Below, piece by piece: positions 45,701 to 54,302 of a stretch of DNA of 64,000 bases. The notes beneath the pieces are model-generated. The model saw only the letters and a list, made by a program, of their open reading frames with translations, had not been told where the DNA came from and did not search any database. The stretch is from positions 1,488,001 through 1,552,000 of the forward strand of contig OW818680.1 in the NCBI GenBank assembly GCA_942493055.1. The letters are read 5' to 3'. The DNA comes from CAIZQW01 sp942493055. GTDB lineage: Bacteria; Verrucomicrobiota; Kiritimatiellia; RFP12; UBA1067. How positions within the stretch are numbered: position 1 is the first letter of the stretch; each line of letters opens with the position of its first letter. The position numbers and the translations under genes were made by a program.

Positions 45701-45812
45701 AGGGAGGACATATATATTTATCCAGTGTTCTTCAGGGGGGAAACCTGTGTTTGAAACGGGGGAGGCTTCAAACAACAGAACACATTCAAGACTTCCTAGA
45801 AGTTCCTGAACG
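45659..45812 (-). ncRNA. Candidate C-rich small RNA with own promoter and terminator
   Basis: Minus-strand unit of about 154 nt, predicted start near 45812. 5' stem: 45810-45805 pairs with 45790-45785 and 45803-45799 with 45795-45791 (ACTTC/GAAGT, loop TAG). Middle stem: GTGTTCT (45783-45777) pairs with AGAACAC (45731-45725), enclosing a hairpin GTTTGAA/TTCAAAC (45773-45767, 45755-45749) with loop GCCTCCCCCGT. 3' stem: a perfect 14-bp terminator. Three C-rich tracts (CCTCCCCC in the loop, six C at 45740-45735, CCTCCCT at 45707-45701) are complementary to Shine-Dalgarno sequences, as in known C-rich regulatory RNAs. No open frame with a start and ribosome site was found. It does not fit 6S, SRP or tmRNA. 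Targets unknown. Confidence 0.7.
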
Positions 45813-45818
45813 CCACCA

Positions 45819-45848
45819 ATTATAGTATGCGGAGGATCATTCTGTCAA
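45819..45848 (-). promoter_or_regulatory. Near-consensus sigma-70 promoter of the small RNA
   Basis: TTGACA at 45848-45843 and TATAAT at 45824-45819 on the minus strand, spacer 18. The predicted start of transcription is at about 45812. The divergent psd start is at 45955. Confidence 0.88.
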
Positions 45849-45954
45849 CCCCGATTTATAAAAAAATATCTACTTTTCATCGCAAGCGTAGCCTTGCATG
45901 ATCTCCCTGGGTATGAGATAATAATTTACTCATTTTTTTACGAGCCCCCCTATT

Positions 45955-46656
45955 ATGGATACTGTTGACTTATCGTGTTCAAAATTCTTGTTCCCTCATA
46001 TACATCCTGAAGGTGTGCGTTTTGTGCTGATAGCGGCGTTGTTCGTCTTAGCGATTCAAGGCGCTGCAGCATGGTACGGTTATGCACCGTGGATCTTCCC
46101 CCTGTGGCTGCTCCCGATCTCCGTGGGCCTCTTTTTTCGTGACCCGGACCGGGTTCAACCCCGAGACCCGCACGCGCTTGTCAGCCCGGCAGACGGAACG
46201 GTCTCCATGCTGACGGAAGTTCCCGTGCCTGCCGAGCTGGGGTTAAGTCCGAGTCCGGTTGTCTGGCGCGTCAGCATCTTCATGAGCGTCTTCAATGTGC
46301 ATGTCAACCGCATGCCTGCTAGCGGCACGGTTTTAAAATCGCACTACATCCCGGGCGCATTTCTCAACGCATCGCTCGACAAGGCAAGCGAGTTAAACGA
46401 GCGCCACCTTTATTTGATCGCGACGCCCCAGGGGGAAAAGTTCGCTGTTGTCCAGATCGCCGGACTGGTTGCGCGACGCATTCTCTGCCTTGTCAAGGAG
46501 GAGCAGAAGCTGGAACGCGCGGAGCGCTTTGGCCTGATCCGCTTTGGCAGTCGCCTGGATGTCTACTTGCCGCCCGGCATTGAACCCACGGTGCGCGTGG
46601 GGCAGACCATGATCGCGGGTGAAACCCCTATCGCCTCTTTTAAAGCGCAGCCGTAA
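45955..46656 (+). CDS. psd: Phosphatidylserine decarboxylase, short form
   Basis: A 233-residue pyruvoyl enzyme making phosphatidylethanolamine in the inner membrane. An N-terminal hydrophobic hairpin (FVLIAALFVLAIQGAAAWYG ... WIFPLWLLPISVGLFF) anchors it; VSPADGTV and FMSVFNVHVNRMP are the catalytic-domain motifs, and the self-cleavage site is the GS of IRFGSRLDVYLP, whose Ser becomes the pyruvoyl group. Length matches the archaeal-type short Psd. No Shine-Dalgarno precedes the ATG. pssA follows after 37 bases, so the two steps of the pathway are encoded together. Confidence 0.93.
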   Translation: MDTVDLSCSKFLFPHIHPEGVRFVLIAALFVLAIQGAAAWYGYAPWIFPLWLLPISVGLFFRDPDRVQPRDPHALVSPADGTVSMLTEVPVPAELGLSPSPVVWRVSIFMSVFNVHVNRMPASGTVLKSHYIPGAFLNASLDKASELNERHLYLIATPQGEKFAVVQIAGLVARRILCLVKEEQKLERAERFGLIRFGSRLDVYLPPGIEPTVRVGQTMIAGETPIASFKAQP

Positions 46657-46693
46657 CAGGAGACGCCACACGGCCCTGTAAAAGGATTTTTTT

Positions 46694-47554
46694 ATGAGCA
46701 AATTTCGTTTTCGGAAAAAGAAACAAAAACAGCAACGCGTTCCGCGCCAGATTCCGGTTCGCGCCATGCTCCCGAACCTGATCACCCTGATGGCTGCCGC
46801 CAGCGGGATCACCTCCATCCGCTTCAGTTGCCAAGGCCAGTGGAAACTGGCTGTCATTGCCATTACGATCGCCTGCGTCCTGGATGGACTGGACGGACGC
46901 ATGGCCCGGATGCTCAAGGTGACGTCCAAGCTTGGCGAACAACTCGACTCGCTTTCCGACTTCGTTGGTTTTGGTGTCGCACCTGCGATTTTCACCTACT
47001 ACTGGATAATGGAGGTGATTCCTGAGGGCACCCCGCTCTACCCTGTTCGAGGCATCTTCTGGGCCTTTGCACTCTTCTATGCCCTCTGTTGCGCCTTCCG
47101 GCTGGCGCGCTTCAACATCATGATTGACGACGGCCCGACACAGCCCTACTGGAAACATTTCTTTGTGGGCCTTCCCTCGCCTGGCGCAGCAGGTCTTGTC
47201 CTCACGCCGGCCATTTTGGATCTCCATTTCGAATCCACCCTCCTTCAATCGCCCTGGATCGGCAGCGCCATGCTCATTTTGTGCGGCACGCTCATGGCCA
47301 GTCGTGCGCCCACCATCTCCTTGAAGAAAATGCACATCAGTGCGCGCTTTCAAATTCCTGTGGCTGTCTTTATCATCTTTGTGATCGGCATGCTTGTCGC
47401 ACACGCATGGATCACACTCGGGGCGATCGGTGTGTGCTACCTCATCTCCGTGCCGATCTGCGGCATCGTCTTCCTGCGCCTGCGTGCTGCGCAGGAAAAA
47501 CGCATGGGGACCTCTCACGCGCCCACGATCACGCCCCCTGATGCGAGCAAATAA
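46694..47554 (+). CDS. pssA: CDP-diacylglycerol-serine O-phosphatidyltransferase
   Basis: A 286-residue multi-span membrane enzyme that makes phosphatidylserine, substrate of the Psd encoded just upstream. The CDP-alcohol phosphatidyltransferase signature is complete: DGLDGRMARMLKVTSKLGEQLDSLSD. A basic N-terminus (RFRKKKQKQQRVPRQ) precedes the first span. About seven hydrophobic stretches follow. recO starts two bases after its stop. Confidence 0.94.
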   Translation: MSKFRFRKKKQKQQRVPRQIPVRAMLPNLITLMAAASGITSIRFSCQGQWKLAVIAITIACVLDGLDGRMARMLKVTSKLGEQLDSLSDFVGFGVAPAIFTYYWIMEVIPEGTPLYPVRGIFWAFALFYALCCAFRLARFNIMIDDGPTQPYWKHFFVGLPSPGAAGLVLTPAILDLHFESTLLQSPWIGSAMLILCGTLMASRAPTISLKKMHISARFQIPVAVFIIFVIGMLVAHAWITLGAIGVCYLISVPICGIVFLRLRAAQEKRMGTSHAPTITPPDASK

Positions 47555-47556
47555 GG

Positions 47557-48390
47557 ATGATCACACAGACAGAGGCTATTGCACTTCAGATACGGCCCTG
47601 GTCAAAGACATCACACATCGTCACGTGGCTGACTCCGGACCATGGACGTCTCGTGACCTCCATCAAAGGGGCCGCTCGCCCCAAGAGTCCCTTCCTCGGG
47701 CAGTATGACCTTTTTTATACCTGCGACCTCCTGTTTTATTCACGCGAGCATGGCGGCGTCCATATCGCAAAAGAGTGCGCCCCGCTGATACGCCGGGACC
47801 CCTTACGCGAGCAGTGGCGAGCTGCAGCGGCGGCGGCCTATCTTGTTGATCTGACTGCACGGGCCCTGCCGCTCGGCCAACCCCACCACGACGTGTACGC
47901 GCTACTCACGCAAACACTTGACGCGCTTGCTGCGCATCCCACAGCCTTGTTCATAGACGCGATCATTCGCTATGAACTCCATCTGCTTCACTTCCTCGGC
48001 CTGCTCCCGGATCTCTCCCCTTGCAAAACCTGCCACACCCCGCTTCCAAGCTGGTTCTCGTTTTCAGCATCGACCGGGCGACTCCTCTGTCAGCACGATG
48101 AGTCCCCGCACCCCGAAGAGACCATCCTTTCACTCCATCCAAGTATCCAAGCGCACTTCTCCCTGCTGCGTCAAAAGGTCATTTCCGGACGCTACCCGCT
48201 CATCCTTGAAAGTACGTCATTAAAGAAAAATGGCGAAAAATCAAAACTTCCGCTTGGATTATCCAGATTTCTTGGTATATTTATCACTTTACATCTCGAT
48301 GTACCCGCGTCGGTCCGCAGGGTGGCGTTCGAGATGATAGAAACAACACCTACGCAAAGAATTGCGTTACAGGAGATTCAACAGTCATGA
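47557..48390 (+). CDS. recO: DNA repair protein RecO
   Basis: A 277-residue recombination mediator that helps load RecA at gaps together with RecR. The N-terminal OB-fold begins TEAIALQIRPWSKTSHIVTWLTPDHGRLVTSIKGAARPKS, typical of RecO; a helical middle domain follows. In the zinc-finger region only CKTCHTPL and a single Cys/His pair (LLCQH) are visible, so metal binding may be altered. It starts two bases after pssA and overlaps the next gene by four bases (ATGA), so it is in the same operon. Confidence 0.9.
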   Translation: MITQTEAIALQIRPWSKTSHIVTWLTPDHGRLVTSIKGAARPKSPFLGQYDLFYTCDLLFYSREHGGVHIAKECAPLIRRDPLREQWRAAAAAAYLVDLTARALPLGQPHHDVYALLTQTLDALAAHPTALFIDAIIRYELHLLHFLGLLPDLSPCKTCHTPLPSWFSFSASTGRLLCQHDESPHPEETILSLHPSIQAHFSLLRQKVISGRYPLILESTSLKKNGEKSKLPLGLSRFLGIFITLHLDVPASVRRVAFEMIETTPTQRIALQEIQQS

Positions 48391-49493
48391 AAAGTTCACA
48401 TCTGTTTTGCACCGCGATCGCCGTCGCACTTGTTACTGCATCGGGATGCAAAAAACAGGACGAGGCATCCGCAGCAGCACCTACAACGCCAGCACCAGCA
48501 ACCACGACAGCTCCTGTAGTGGATGATAAGCCAAAAGACCCCAATGAAGTCATGGCTTCCGTCAACGACACCAAGTATATTCGCAAAGAAGTCGACGCCA
48601 TTGTCAACAAGGTCATGGCTTCGCAGAACGTCCCGGCTGAACAACAGGTTGAAGCTCGCAAGTTCTTTGAACAGCGCGTGGTTTCCAGCATGATCATGCG
48701 CGCCTTGATCATGGCTGAAGTCAAGAAGGCTGATGTCAAGATCACGGATGAAGATCGCAAGAAACAGACGGAACGCCTGGAAGGCATGCTCAAGGCCCGC
48801 AACATGACGATTGAGCAGTACTTCAAAGACTCCCCCCTCGGCGAAGCTGAAGCCCGCAAGGAATTCGATGAAGGCATCATGATCGACAAGTTCCTCGAAG
48901 CGAAAATCATGAGCACCATCGCTGTGACAGACGAAGAAGTCAAGAAGGTCGTCGACGACGTCAACCGTGCGAACGCTGAAGCAGCAGAGACAAACAAGGG
49001 ACTTGAAGAGAAGAACAAAGCCAAGCGCGAAAAGATCCTTGATCTGAAGAAGCAGATCGACGGCGGCAAAGACTTTGCAGCGCTCGCAAAGGATAACTCC
49101 GATTGCCCCAGCAAGGAAAAGGGCGGCGACCTGGGTACCTTCCCGCGCGGCCAGATGGTCAAGCCCTTTGAAGATGCAGCCTTCACACAGCCCATCGGCC
49201 AAGTCGGCGGCATCGTGGAAACCGATTTCGGCTACCACCTGATCAAGGTGACTGCACGTACCGAAGCTGTCGAAGCTAAGGGTGATGTGCCTGCGACCCC
49301 CGCAACCGTCACGGCTTCACACATCCTGATCTCCCGCGAACGTGAACAGAAGCCGCGTCCGATTCCTGAGGTCGATGCAGTGAAAGAACAGCTGAAGCGC
49401 CAGAAGTCACAGGAAGCGATTCAGAAATACATCCAGGAACTCAAGAAGGATGCTAAGATCACAACCCCGGCCTTCCCGGACATGCAGCTGTAA
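48387..49493 (+). CDS. Parvulin-type peptidyl-prolyl isomerase lipoprotein
   Basis: A 368-residue periplasmic foldase of the SurA/PrsA kind. The lipobox is TASGC, followed by an Ala/Pro/Thr linker (to about residue 45) and a helical chaperone domain. The parvulin part reads DFAALAKDNSDCPSKEK (229-245), GGDLGTFPRGQMVKPFEDAAF (from 246) and FGYHLIKV (near 281-288). The strand that normally opens the domain (ASHILI, with a conserved His) is absent there and appears at 310-315, after the rest of the domain, followed by a C-terminal helix. This could be a permuted domain or an incomplete second copy. The start overlaps recO by four bases. Confidence 0.88.
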   Translation: MKSSHLFCTAIAVALVTASGCKKQDEASAAAPTTPAPATTTAPVVDDKPKDPNEVMASVNDTKYIRKEVDAIVNKVMASQNVPAEQQVEARKFFEQRVVSSMIMRALIMAEVKKADVKITDEDRKKQTERLEGMLKARNMTIEQYFKDSPLGEAEARKEFDEGIMIDKFLEAKIMSTIAVTDEEVKKVVDDVNRANAEAAETNKGLEEKNKAKREKILDLKKQIDGGKDFAALAKDNSDCPSKEKGGDLGTFPRGQMVKPFEDAAFTQPIGQVGGIVETDFGYHLIKVTARTEAVEAKGDVPATPATVTASHILISREREQKPRPIPEVDAVKEQLKRQKSQEAIQKYIQELKKDAKITTPAFPDMQL

Positions 49494-49510
49494 TAGCGAA
49501 CAGTAGACTT

Positions 49511-49549
49511 TAAAAAAAGGCACACATTCAGTTGTGTGCCTTTTTTTTT
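49511..49549 (+). terminator. Rho-independent terminator of the psd-to-PPIase operon
   Basis: GGCACACA, loop TTCAGT, TGTGTGCC followed by nine T; the left side carries an A-run, so it may also work in reverse. Confidence 0.92.
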
Positions 49550-49585
49550 ATTTTATACATGGCGACATAAGTGCCCGACGAGCAT

Positions 49586-49706
49586 GGAGCGGCGCGGCTT
49601 CCCGCGCCGGCCGGAACGCGAAGGCGTTCCGCTCCGAGACCTGCGCGGCCTTATGTGGAGCGGCGCGGCTTCCCGCGCCGGCCGGAACGCGAAGGCGTTC
49701 CGCTCC
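49586..49706. repeat. Two direct copies of a 50-bp nested palindrome
   Basis: Identical 50-base units at 49586-49635 and 49657-49706, spaced 71 bases start to start. Each has outer arms GGAGCGG/CCGCTCC enclosing GGCGCGG/CCGCGCC and GGAACGC/GCGTTCC hairpins. Linkers (CTGCGCGG, CTTATGT) are also shared. Confidence 0.8.
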
Positions 49707-49735
49707 AAAACCTGCGCGGGCTTATGTCGGCATGT

Positions 49736-50980
49736 TTAGAAACCGCCCTGAAGCTTCCCGTCAACGATGTCGCGCACGTTAAAAGTCTGTAACGTCCGGC
49801 GCGCCGTCACCGGAACCCCTTGCACAGCGCAGGGAAGGTATTCCGCGCTCCAGCCGCAGGCGCGGCCTGCGCGGTCAACGTGCTCGACCAGGAAGGTGAC
49901 ATCCTTGCCTAAGAAGCGTTGCAGATAGCTTGCGCGCTGGGCATCCGCGATTTGGCTCAGTTCCTTAGCCCGACGCTTGCGCTCGGCTACAGGGAGCTGC
50001 TGTTCCATGACCGCTGCAGGCGTGCCCGGCCGCTCGCTGTAGGGAAAGACATGCACGTTGAAAAAGGGATAATCCTGGATGAGCTGGCACGTCTGCTCGA
50101 AGTCGGTAAGGCTCTCACCTGGGAAGCCGGCAATCATATCGGTGCCCAGTCCAAGATCAGGGATCTTCTCGAAGGTCTTATCAAGTGTTTCGCGGAGGGC
50201 GGCAACCGTATAGCGGCGCTTCATACGCGTCAGCGTGGCATCGCATCCGCTCTGGATCGGCAGATGAAGGAAGCGGCACACGCGGCTATCCGCTGCCATA
50301 AGGTCGATGAGGTCGCGCTCCACGGTTCCGGGCTCGATTGAGCCTAACCTGACACGACCCAGGCCGGGCAAGAGCAGAACGGCTTTCAACAGATCAATCA
50401 GATTCCGCCCGGCGTCTGCATAGCAGGCTGTATTGCAGCCAGTGATGACGAGTTCCTGGAAGCCTGCATCCACGTAGGACTGCGCCTCTGCGAGACACTC
50501 CGCCATGGACCGGCTACGCGGCTCCCCGCGCGCATGAGGCACGATGCAATAGGCACAGCGGAATGCGCATCCATCCTGCACCTTGAGTGTCGCCCGCTGC
50601 GTCGTGAGACGTGGAAGAGCCCTCGGCTGAGGGCTCACGGGCGAGCTGCAGCTCGCCCCGACCAGCCTGACCAACTCCGCTTTTTGTTCACGCCCCACAA
50701 AGAGATCCACAACGCCCTTCAACAGGTCACGGTCGCAGGTTTCCGCAGCGCAGCCTGCCAGGACGATCACGGCACTCGGTTGCGTGGCACGCAGATGTCG
50801 AAGCGTCTTGACGCATTCGTTTTCAGCCTTCTGCGTCACCGTGCAGGAGTAGACAAGCACAACGTCAGCCGCCTCCCCCAAGGGAACACGTTCAAAGCCA
50901 GCAGCTTCAAACTGGGTGATGAATCCCGCGCCCTCTGCTTGATTCAGCCGGCATCCAAATATTTTGAAGGCTATGGTCAT
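49736..50980 (-). CDS. mtaB: tRNA methylthiotransferase, MtaB-like
   Basis: A 414-residue radical SAM enzyme that adds a methylthio group to N6-threonylcarbamoyladenosine at tRNA position 37. The N-terminal UPF0004 domain has the three cluster Cys in FGCRLNQAE, YSCTVTQKAE and LAGCAAE. The radical SAM cluster is CAFRCAYCIVPHARG; LPIQSGCDATLTRMKRRY and GFPGES follow, then a TRAM-like RNA-binding end. The wording KIFGCRLNQAE points to MtaB rather than MiaB. It ends in a 30-base gap next to the palindrome repeats. Confidence 0.9.
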   Translation of the reverse strand: MTIAFKIFGCRLNQAEGAGFITQFEAAGFERVPLGEAADVVLVYSCTVTQKAENECVKTLRHLRATQPSAVIVLAGCAAETCDRDLLKGVVDLFVGREQKAELVRLVGASCSSPVSPQPRALPRLTTQRATLKVQDGCAFRCAYCIVPHARGEPRSRSMAECLAEAQSYVDAGFQELVITGCNTACYADAGRNLIDLLKAVLLLPGLGRVRLGSIEPGTVERDLIDLMAADSRVCRFLHLPIQSGCDATLTRMKRRYTVAALRETLDKTFEKIPDLGLGTDMIAGFPGESLTDFEQTCQLIQDYPFFNVHVFPYSERPGTPAAVMEQQLPVAERKRRAKELSQIADAQRASYLQRFLGKDVTFLVEHVDRAGRACGWSAEYLPCAVQGVPVTARRTLQTFNVRDIVDGKLQGGF

Positions 50981-51017
50981 GAAAAATAAAAGGTGAAAAG
51001 TAAAAGGTGAAAAAAAG

Positions 51018-51049
51018 AGGGACTACAGTACCGTAGTTCCGTAGTCCCC
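51018..51049. repeat. Hairpin GGGACTAC ... GTAGTCCC
   Basis: Imperfect inverted repeat with an inner TACCGTA between mtaB and the carboxyltransferase gene. Just beside it is AGGTGAAAAGTAAAAGGTGA, similar in wording to the heptamer repeat upstream of dnaK. Confidence 0.5.
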
Positions 51050-51117
51050 TTCGCTTCCGAGGTCAAGGCTTCCAGCTGTGACTTCCATCAGCCTGAACCC
51101 TGACCCCTGTCCCCTGG

Positions 51118-53004
51118 CTAGTACTGGACAACAGCCATCGGTTGTCCCTTGGTCACATGGCTACCATGCTCGACGAGGAACTTGACGACCTTCAGCGGCT
51201 TGTCAGCCTTGATCTGGTTGAAGAGCTTCATGGCTTCAACGATACACAGCGCATCACCCGCCTTCAACGACGCCCCTTCTTCCGAGAGGTTCGGCTTGCC
51301 CGGACCTGCGGTACGGAAGAATGTACCATTGAGCGGCGCATTGATCGTCGGCCCAGCGACAACCGCGTCCTTCTTTTCCTGCACAGGCGCGGCAACAGGT
51401 GCCGGCGCTGCTGCAGCAGGAGCAGCGGTCATTGCAGGGATGTCCATGGGCATGCTGCCCGCGGCGAAACCGAGACGGCTCGCAAGTCCAGCCACCAGCT
51501 TGCCAATCTCTGCAAACTTGAGCGTATCATCCTCAACCTTCACTTCAGCGGCTGCTGGAGCGGCTGGCGCAGGAGCCGCGGCCTTCTTGTTTTCCAGATC
51601 AGCGGGGACCGGCTCGCGCTGATCAGCCGGCTTTGCACGCCACTTGAAATAGCCCAGCGCGACCTCCGGAAACATGCAGTAAGAGATGATGTCCTCTTCC
51701 TTCTGGATCAGCTTGGCGTCCAATTCCTTGGCGGCAGCGGCAAGACCTGGCTTCAGCAGGTCAGCCGGACGGCAGGTAATCGGCTTTTCGCCATTTAAAA
51801 TCTTCTTGGAAATCTTTGCGTCAAGAGGAGCAGGCGAACGGCCATAAAGGCCCTTGACATAATCACGCGTCTCCTGCGTGACCATCTCGTAACGCTTTCC
51901 TGCGAGGACGTTCAACACCGCCTGCACGCCGACGATCTGGCTGGTCGGGGTCACGAGCGGAGGATAGCCCATATCCGCACGCGTCTTGGGCAGCTCTTCC
52001 AGCACTTCGGGCAGACGGTCCAACGCGCCCTGCTGTTGAAGCTGGGAACGGAGATTCGAGATCATGCCGCCCGGAATGTGATGCTCGAGCACATCCGCAT
52101 CCACCAGTTCGCCTAAGCCGGTCGTGGGTTCGCGATGCTTCTTGAGGGCTCTGAAATGAGCATTCGACTTTGCCACATTCTTGTGGTCAATGTTCGTGTC
52201 ATAGCCTTCAGCCTCCAACATCGCAACCAGTGTTTCGGTCGGCGGCTGGGAGGAGAAGCCCGACATGGTCGATACGCAGGTGTCAATTGCCCCTGCACCC
52301 GCCTTGACAGCCGACATATACATGGCGACCGCCATGCCGCTGGTCATGTGCGAATGGAGCTGAACCGGCACTTTGATATTCTTAACCAATGCTGAAATCA
52401 GTTCGGTTGCAGCAGCAGGTGTCAGAATACCCGCCATGTCCTTGATACAGATGGTATCAACGCCCATCGCGACCTGCTCTTTGGCAAGCGTCACAAATTT
52501 TTCAACTGTATGAACAGGGCTGTAGGTATAGCTAATCGTGCCTTGCGCATGGCCGCCATATTTCTTGACGGATTTGATAGCCATCTCCAGATTGCGGCTG
52601 TCATTCAGCGCATCGAAGATACGGAAAATATCCATCCCGTTTTCACAGGCGAGTGCAATCATACGTTCCAGGATGTCATCCGGATAGTGCTTGTAACCCA
52701 GTCCGTTCTGACCGCGCAAAAGCATCTGCAAAGGCGTCTTCTTGGCGACAGACTTGATCTGACGCAGACGTTCCCAGGGGTTTTCACGCAGAAACCGGAG
52801 GCAGACGTCAAAGGTGGCTCCGCCCCAGCACTCCAGGGAATAATAGCCGACGTTATCGATCTCCTCAGCAATTGAAAGAATGTCATCTGTACGCATCCGC
52901 GTCGCCCAGAGCGATTGATGCGCATCACGCAACGTGGTATCAGTAATCCGTACACGCGGTTTCGCCTTTGAAGCCGCTACCTTTTCGTCAGTTTTCTTTA
53001 CCAT
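51118..53004 (-). CDS. oadA: Biotin-dependent carboxyltransferase subunit (oxaloacetate decarboxylase alpha / PycB type)
   Basis: A 628-residue protein. The carboxyltransferase TIM barrel has TDTTLRDAHQSLWATRMRT, LRGQNGLGYKHYPDD and CIKDMAGILTP with the conserved Lys; the PYC/OADA domain follows (GGMISNLRSQL). After an Ala/Pro-rich linker the biotinyl domain ends the protein, with the biotin Lys in CIVEAMKLFNQI. The biotinyl domain wording (NAPLNGTFFRTAGPGKP) is like AccB of acetyl-CoA carboxylase. It transfers carboxyl between biotin and pyruvate/oxaloacetate; no beta or gamma pump subunit and no biotin carboxylase lie nearby. ATG 53004 has AAGGAG. Decarboxylase versus pyruvate carboxylase B cannot be decided. 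Confidence 0.87.
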   Translation of the reverse strand: MVKKTDEKVAASKAKPRVRITDTTLRDAHQSLWATRMRTDDILSIAEEIDNVGYYSLECWGGATFDVCLRFLRENPWERLRQIKSVAKKTPLQMLLRGQNGLGYKHYPDDILERMIALACENGMDIFRIFDALNDSRNLEMAIKSVKKYGGHAQGTISYTYSPVHTVEKFVTLAKEQVAMGVDTICIKDMAGILTPAAATELISALVKNIKVPVQLHSHMTSGMAVAMYMSAVKAGAGAIDTCVSTMSGFSSQPPTETLVAMLEAEGYDTNIDHKNVAKSNAHFRALKKHREPTTGLGELVDADVLEHHIPGGMISNLRSQLQQQGALDRLPEVLEELPKTRADMGYPPLVTPTSQIVGVQAVLNVLAGKRYEMVTQETRDYVKGLYGRSPAPLDAKISKKILNGEKPITCRPADLLKPGLAAAAKELDAKLIQKEEDIISYCMFPEVALGYFKWRAKPADQREPVPADLENKKAAAPAPAAPAAAEVKVEDDTLKFAEIGKLVAGLASRLGFAAGSMPMDIPAMTAAPAAAAPAPVAAPVQEKKDAVVAGPTINAPLNGTFFRTAGPGKPNLSEEGASLKAGDALCIVEAMKLFNQIKADKPLKVVKFLVEHGSHVTKGQPMAVVQY

Positions 53005-53133
53005 AGCTAATAATCTCCTTAAGAGGCCGAATAGTATGGCATTTTTCACCCCGAATTTCAACCCGATTTACTCGACAACTCTTTAATTTTTAAAATCAAA
53101 AGATCATCTTCCACCCGACTCGTCTTCCACTCT

Positions 53134-54036
53134 CTACTTAATAGGACTTCCACAATGAGAGCAGAACCTGGATGCACAATCATTTGGGGTTAAACACCCA
53201 GGACAGGTCTTCTGGTCGCTTACAGGTGGCGGAGCTTTCGGCTGAGCCACGAAAGCAAAACCACAATTGGTGCAAAATAATGCCTTGGCCTTGTTTTGTG
53301 TTTTACAATTCGTACAAACCTTTGACTGAAGCGCACGTTCAAACTCCGGGGCCGAAGCTGTCGGGTGACGGCTGTCCGACACTGGGACCGGTGCAACCTG
53401 ATCGGCAACATGCTCTGAAAAATGGTCAATCAGCGGATACAGCTTTTTTCCTATTAAGAAAAGAACAATGAGCGAACCAATAATGATCAACACATTCAAA
53501 ACGGTCGTAAGCATCCCAGCTTTTAGCACAAGTTCATTAAACCGCGAAACCGTTGGCATTAAGATTGTATAGAACAGGCCAACAAAGAGCAGGAGAATCG
53601 CATGCTGCAGAGCAAATCCCAGATTAGACAGGTGCTGTCTGCACCAGGCAGGCGCTGCCCCTGACCTTATCCATGCAATCAGGTAATGCGATGCGATGGC
53701 AGACGCAGGCTTATACAGTGTTACGCCAAACCCCGTCACAAAGAGGGCGATTGCCAACGCGCTCCAATCTTGGAGTGAAAAGCGGTGATTGATGGAGGGG
53801 TCTAGGAAGGAAAAGATCACGCCCTCGATGACCAACACCCCGGCAATAATCAATGCCCCTTTAATCGTTCTGGCAATGGCCGCCCGGAGTACACCAATCG
53901 GCAGTGGCTCAGGCAAAGGCGGAACAGACGACACTGACACTTCCGGGGAGGGAACCGGATCCACCGTGATAACGACTGGCTCCGCCTGACTCATATCTGC
54001 AGGCTTTGCGACTGTACCGGTGGCCTCACTGTCCAT
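53134..54036 (-). CDS. Membrane protein with two C-terminal zinc ribbons
   Basis: A 300-residue protein of unknown function. It has an acidic, Pro/Val-rich N-terminus, about four membrane spans (about residues 70-215), then two short zinc ribbons at the C-terminus: CTNCKTQNKAKALFCTNCG and CPGCLTPNDCASRFCSHCG. Because the ribbons follow the last span they are probably cytoplasmic. The ribbons are of the double-zinc-ribbon (DZR) kind often attached to regulatory or membrane proteins. ATG 54036 follows AGGGGA; a longer frame from 54078 was rejected. It is divergent from carB. Confidence 0.7.
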   Translation of the reverse strand: MDSEATGTVAKPADMSQAEPVVITVDPVPSPEVSVSSVPPLPEPLPIGVLRAAIARTIKGALIIAGVLVIEGVIFSFLDPSINHRFSLQDWSALAIALFVTGFGVTLYKPASAIASHYLIAWIRSGAAPAWCRQHLSNLGFALQHAILLLFVGLFYTILMPTVSRFNELVLKAGMLTTVLNVLIIIGSLIVLFLIGKKLYPLIDHFSEHVADQVAPVPVSDSRHPTASAPEFERALQSKVCTNCKTQNKAKALFCTNCGFAFVAQPKAPPPVSDQKTCPGCLTPNDCASRFCSHCGSPIK

Positions 54037-54302
54037 GTCTATATCCCCTGTTAGCGGGCACCCGATTTGCTTCAACAATCGGGCCCCTGAACGTTATACT
54101 TATAAAGCATGAGATAAAACGTGGAAGTCTATGCTGTGCAAAGAATGAAGTCAAGGAGAGAGTCAATCGAAAAAAACTTATTTTTTGAACTCGACTGTCC
54201 CTCTGAAAAATGGCATTCTACCGTTCTAACCGCCAGCATTGTTCATATGGACAATCTGGTTATACAAGAATTGGATAACAATTAGCGAAAGGTTAGGTAA
54301 AA

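Noticed and set aside
45659..45812. 6S, SRP or tmRNA identity for the small RNA
   Set aside because: No long closing stem with central bubble (6S), no SRP Alu/tip loop wording, no tag frame or tRNA-like ends.
45642..45954. TPP riboswitch before thiN
   Set aside because: The CUGAGA and related core elements are absent; the structure present has its own promoter and terminator and lacks the riboswitch pattern.
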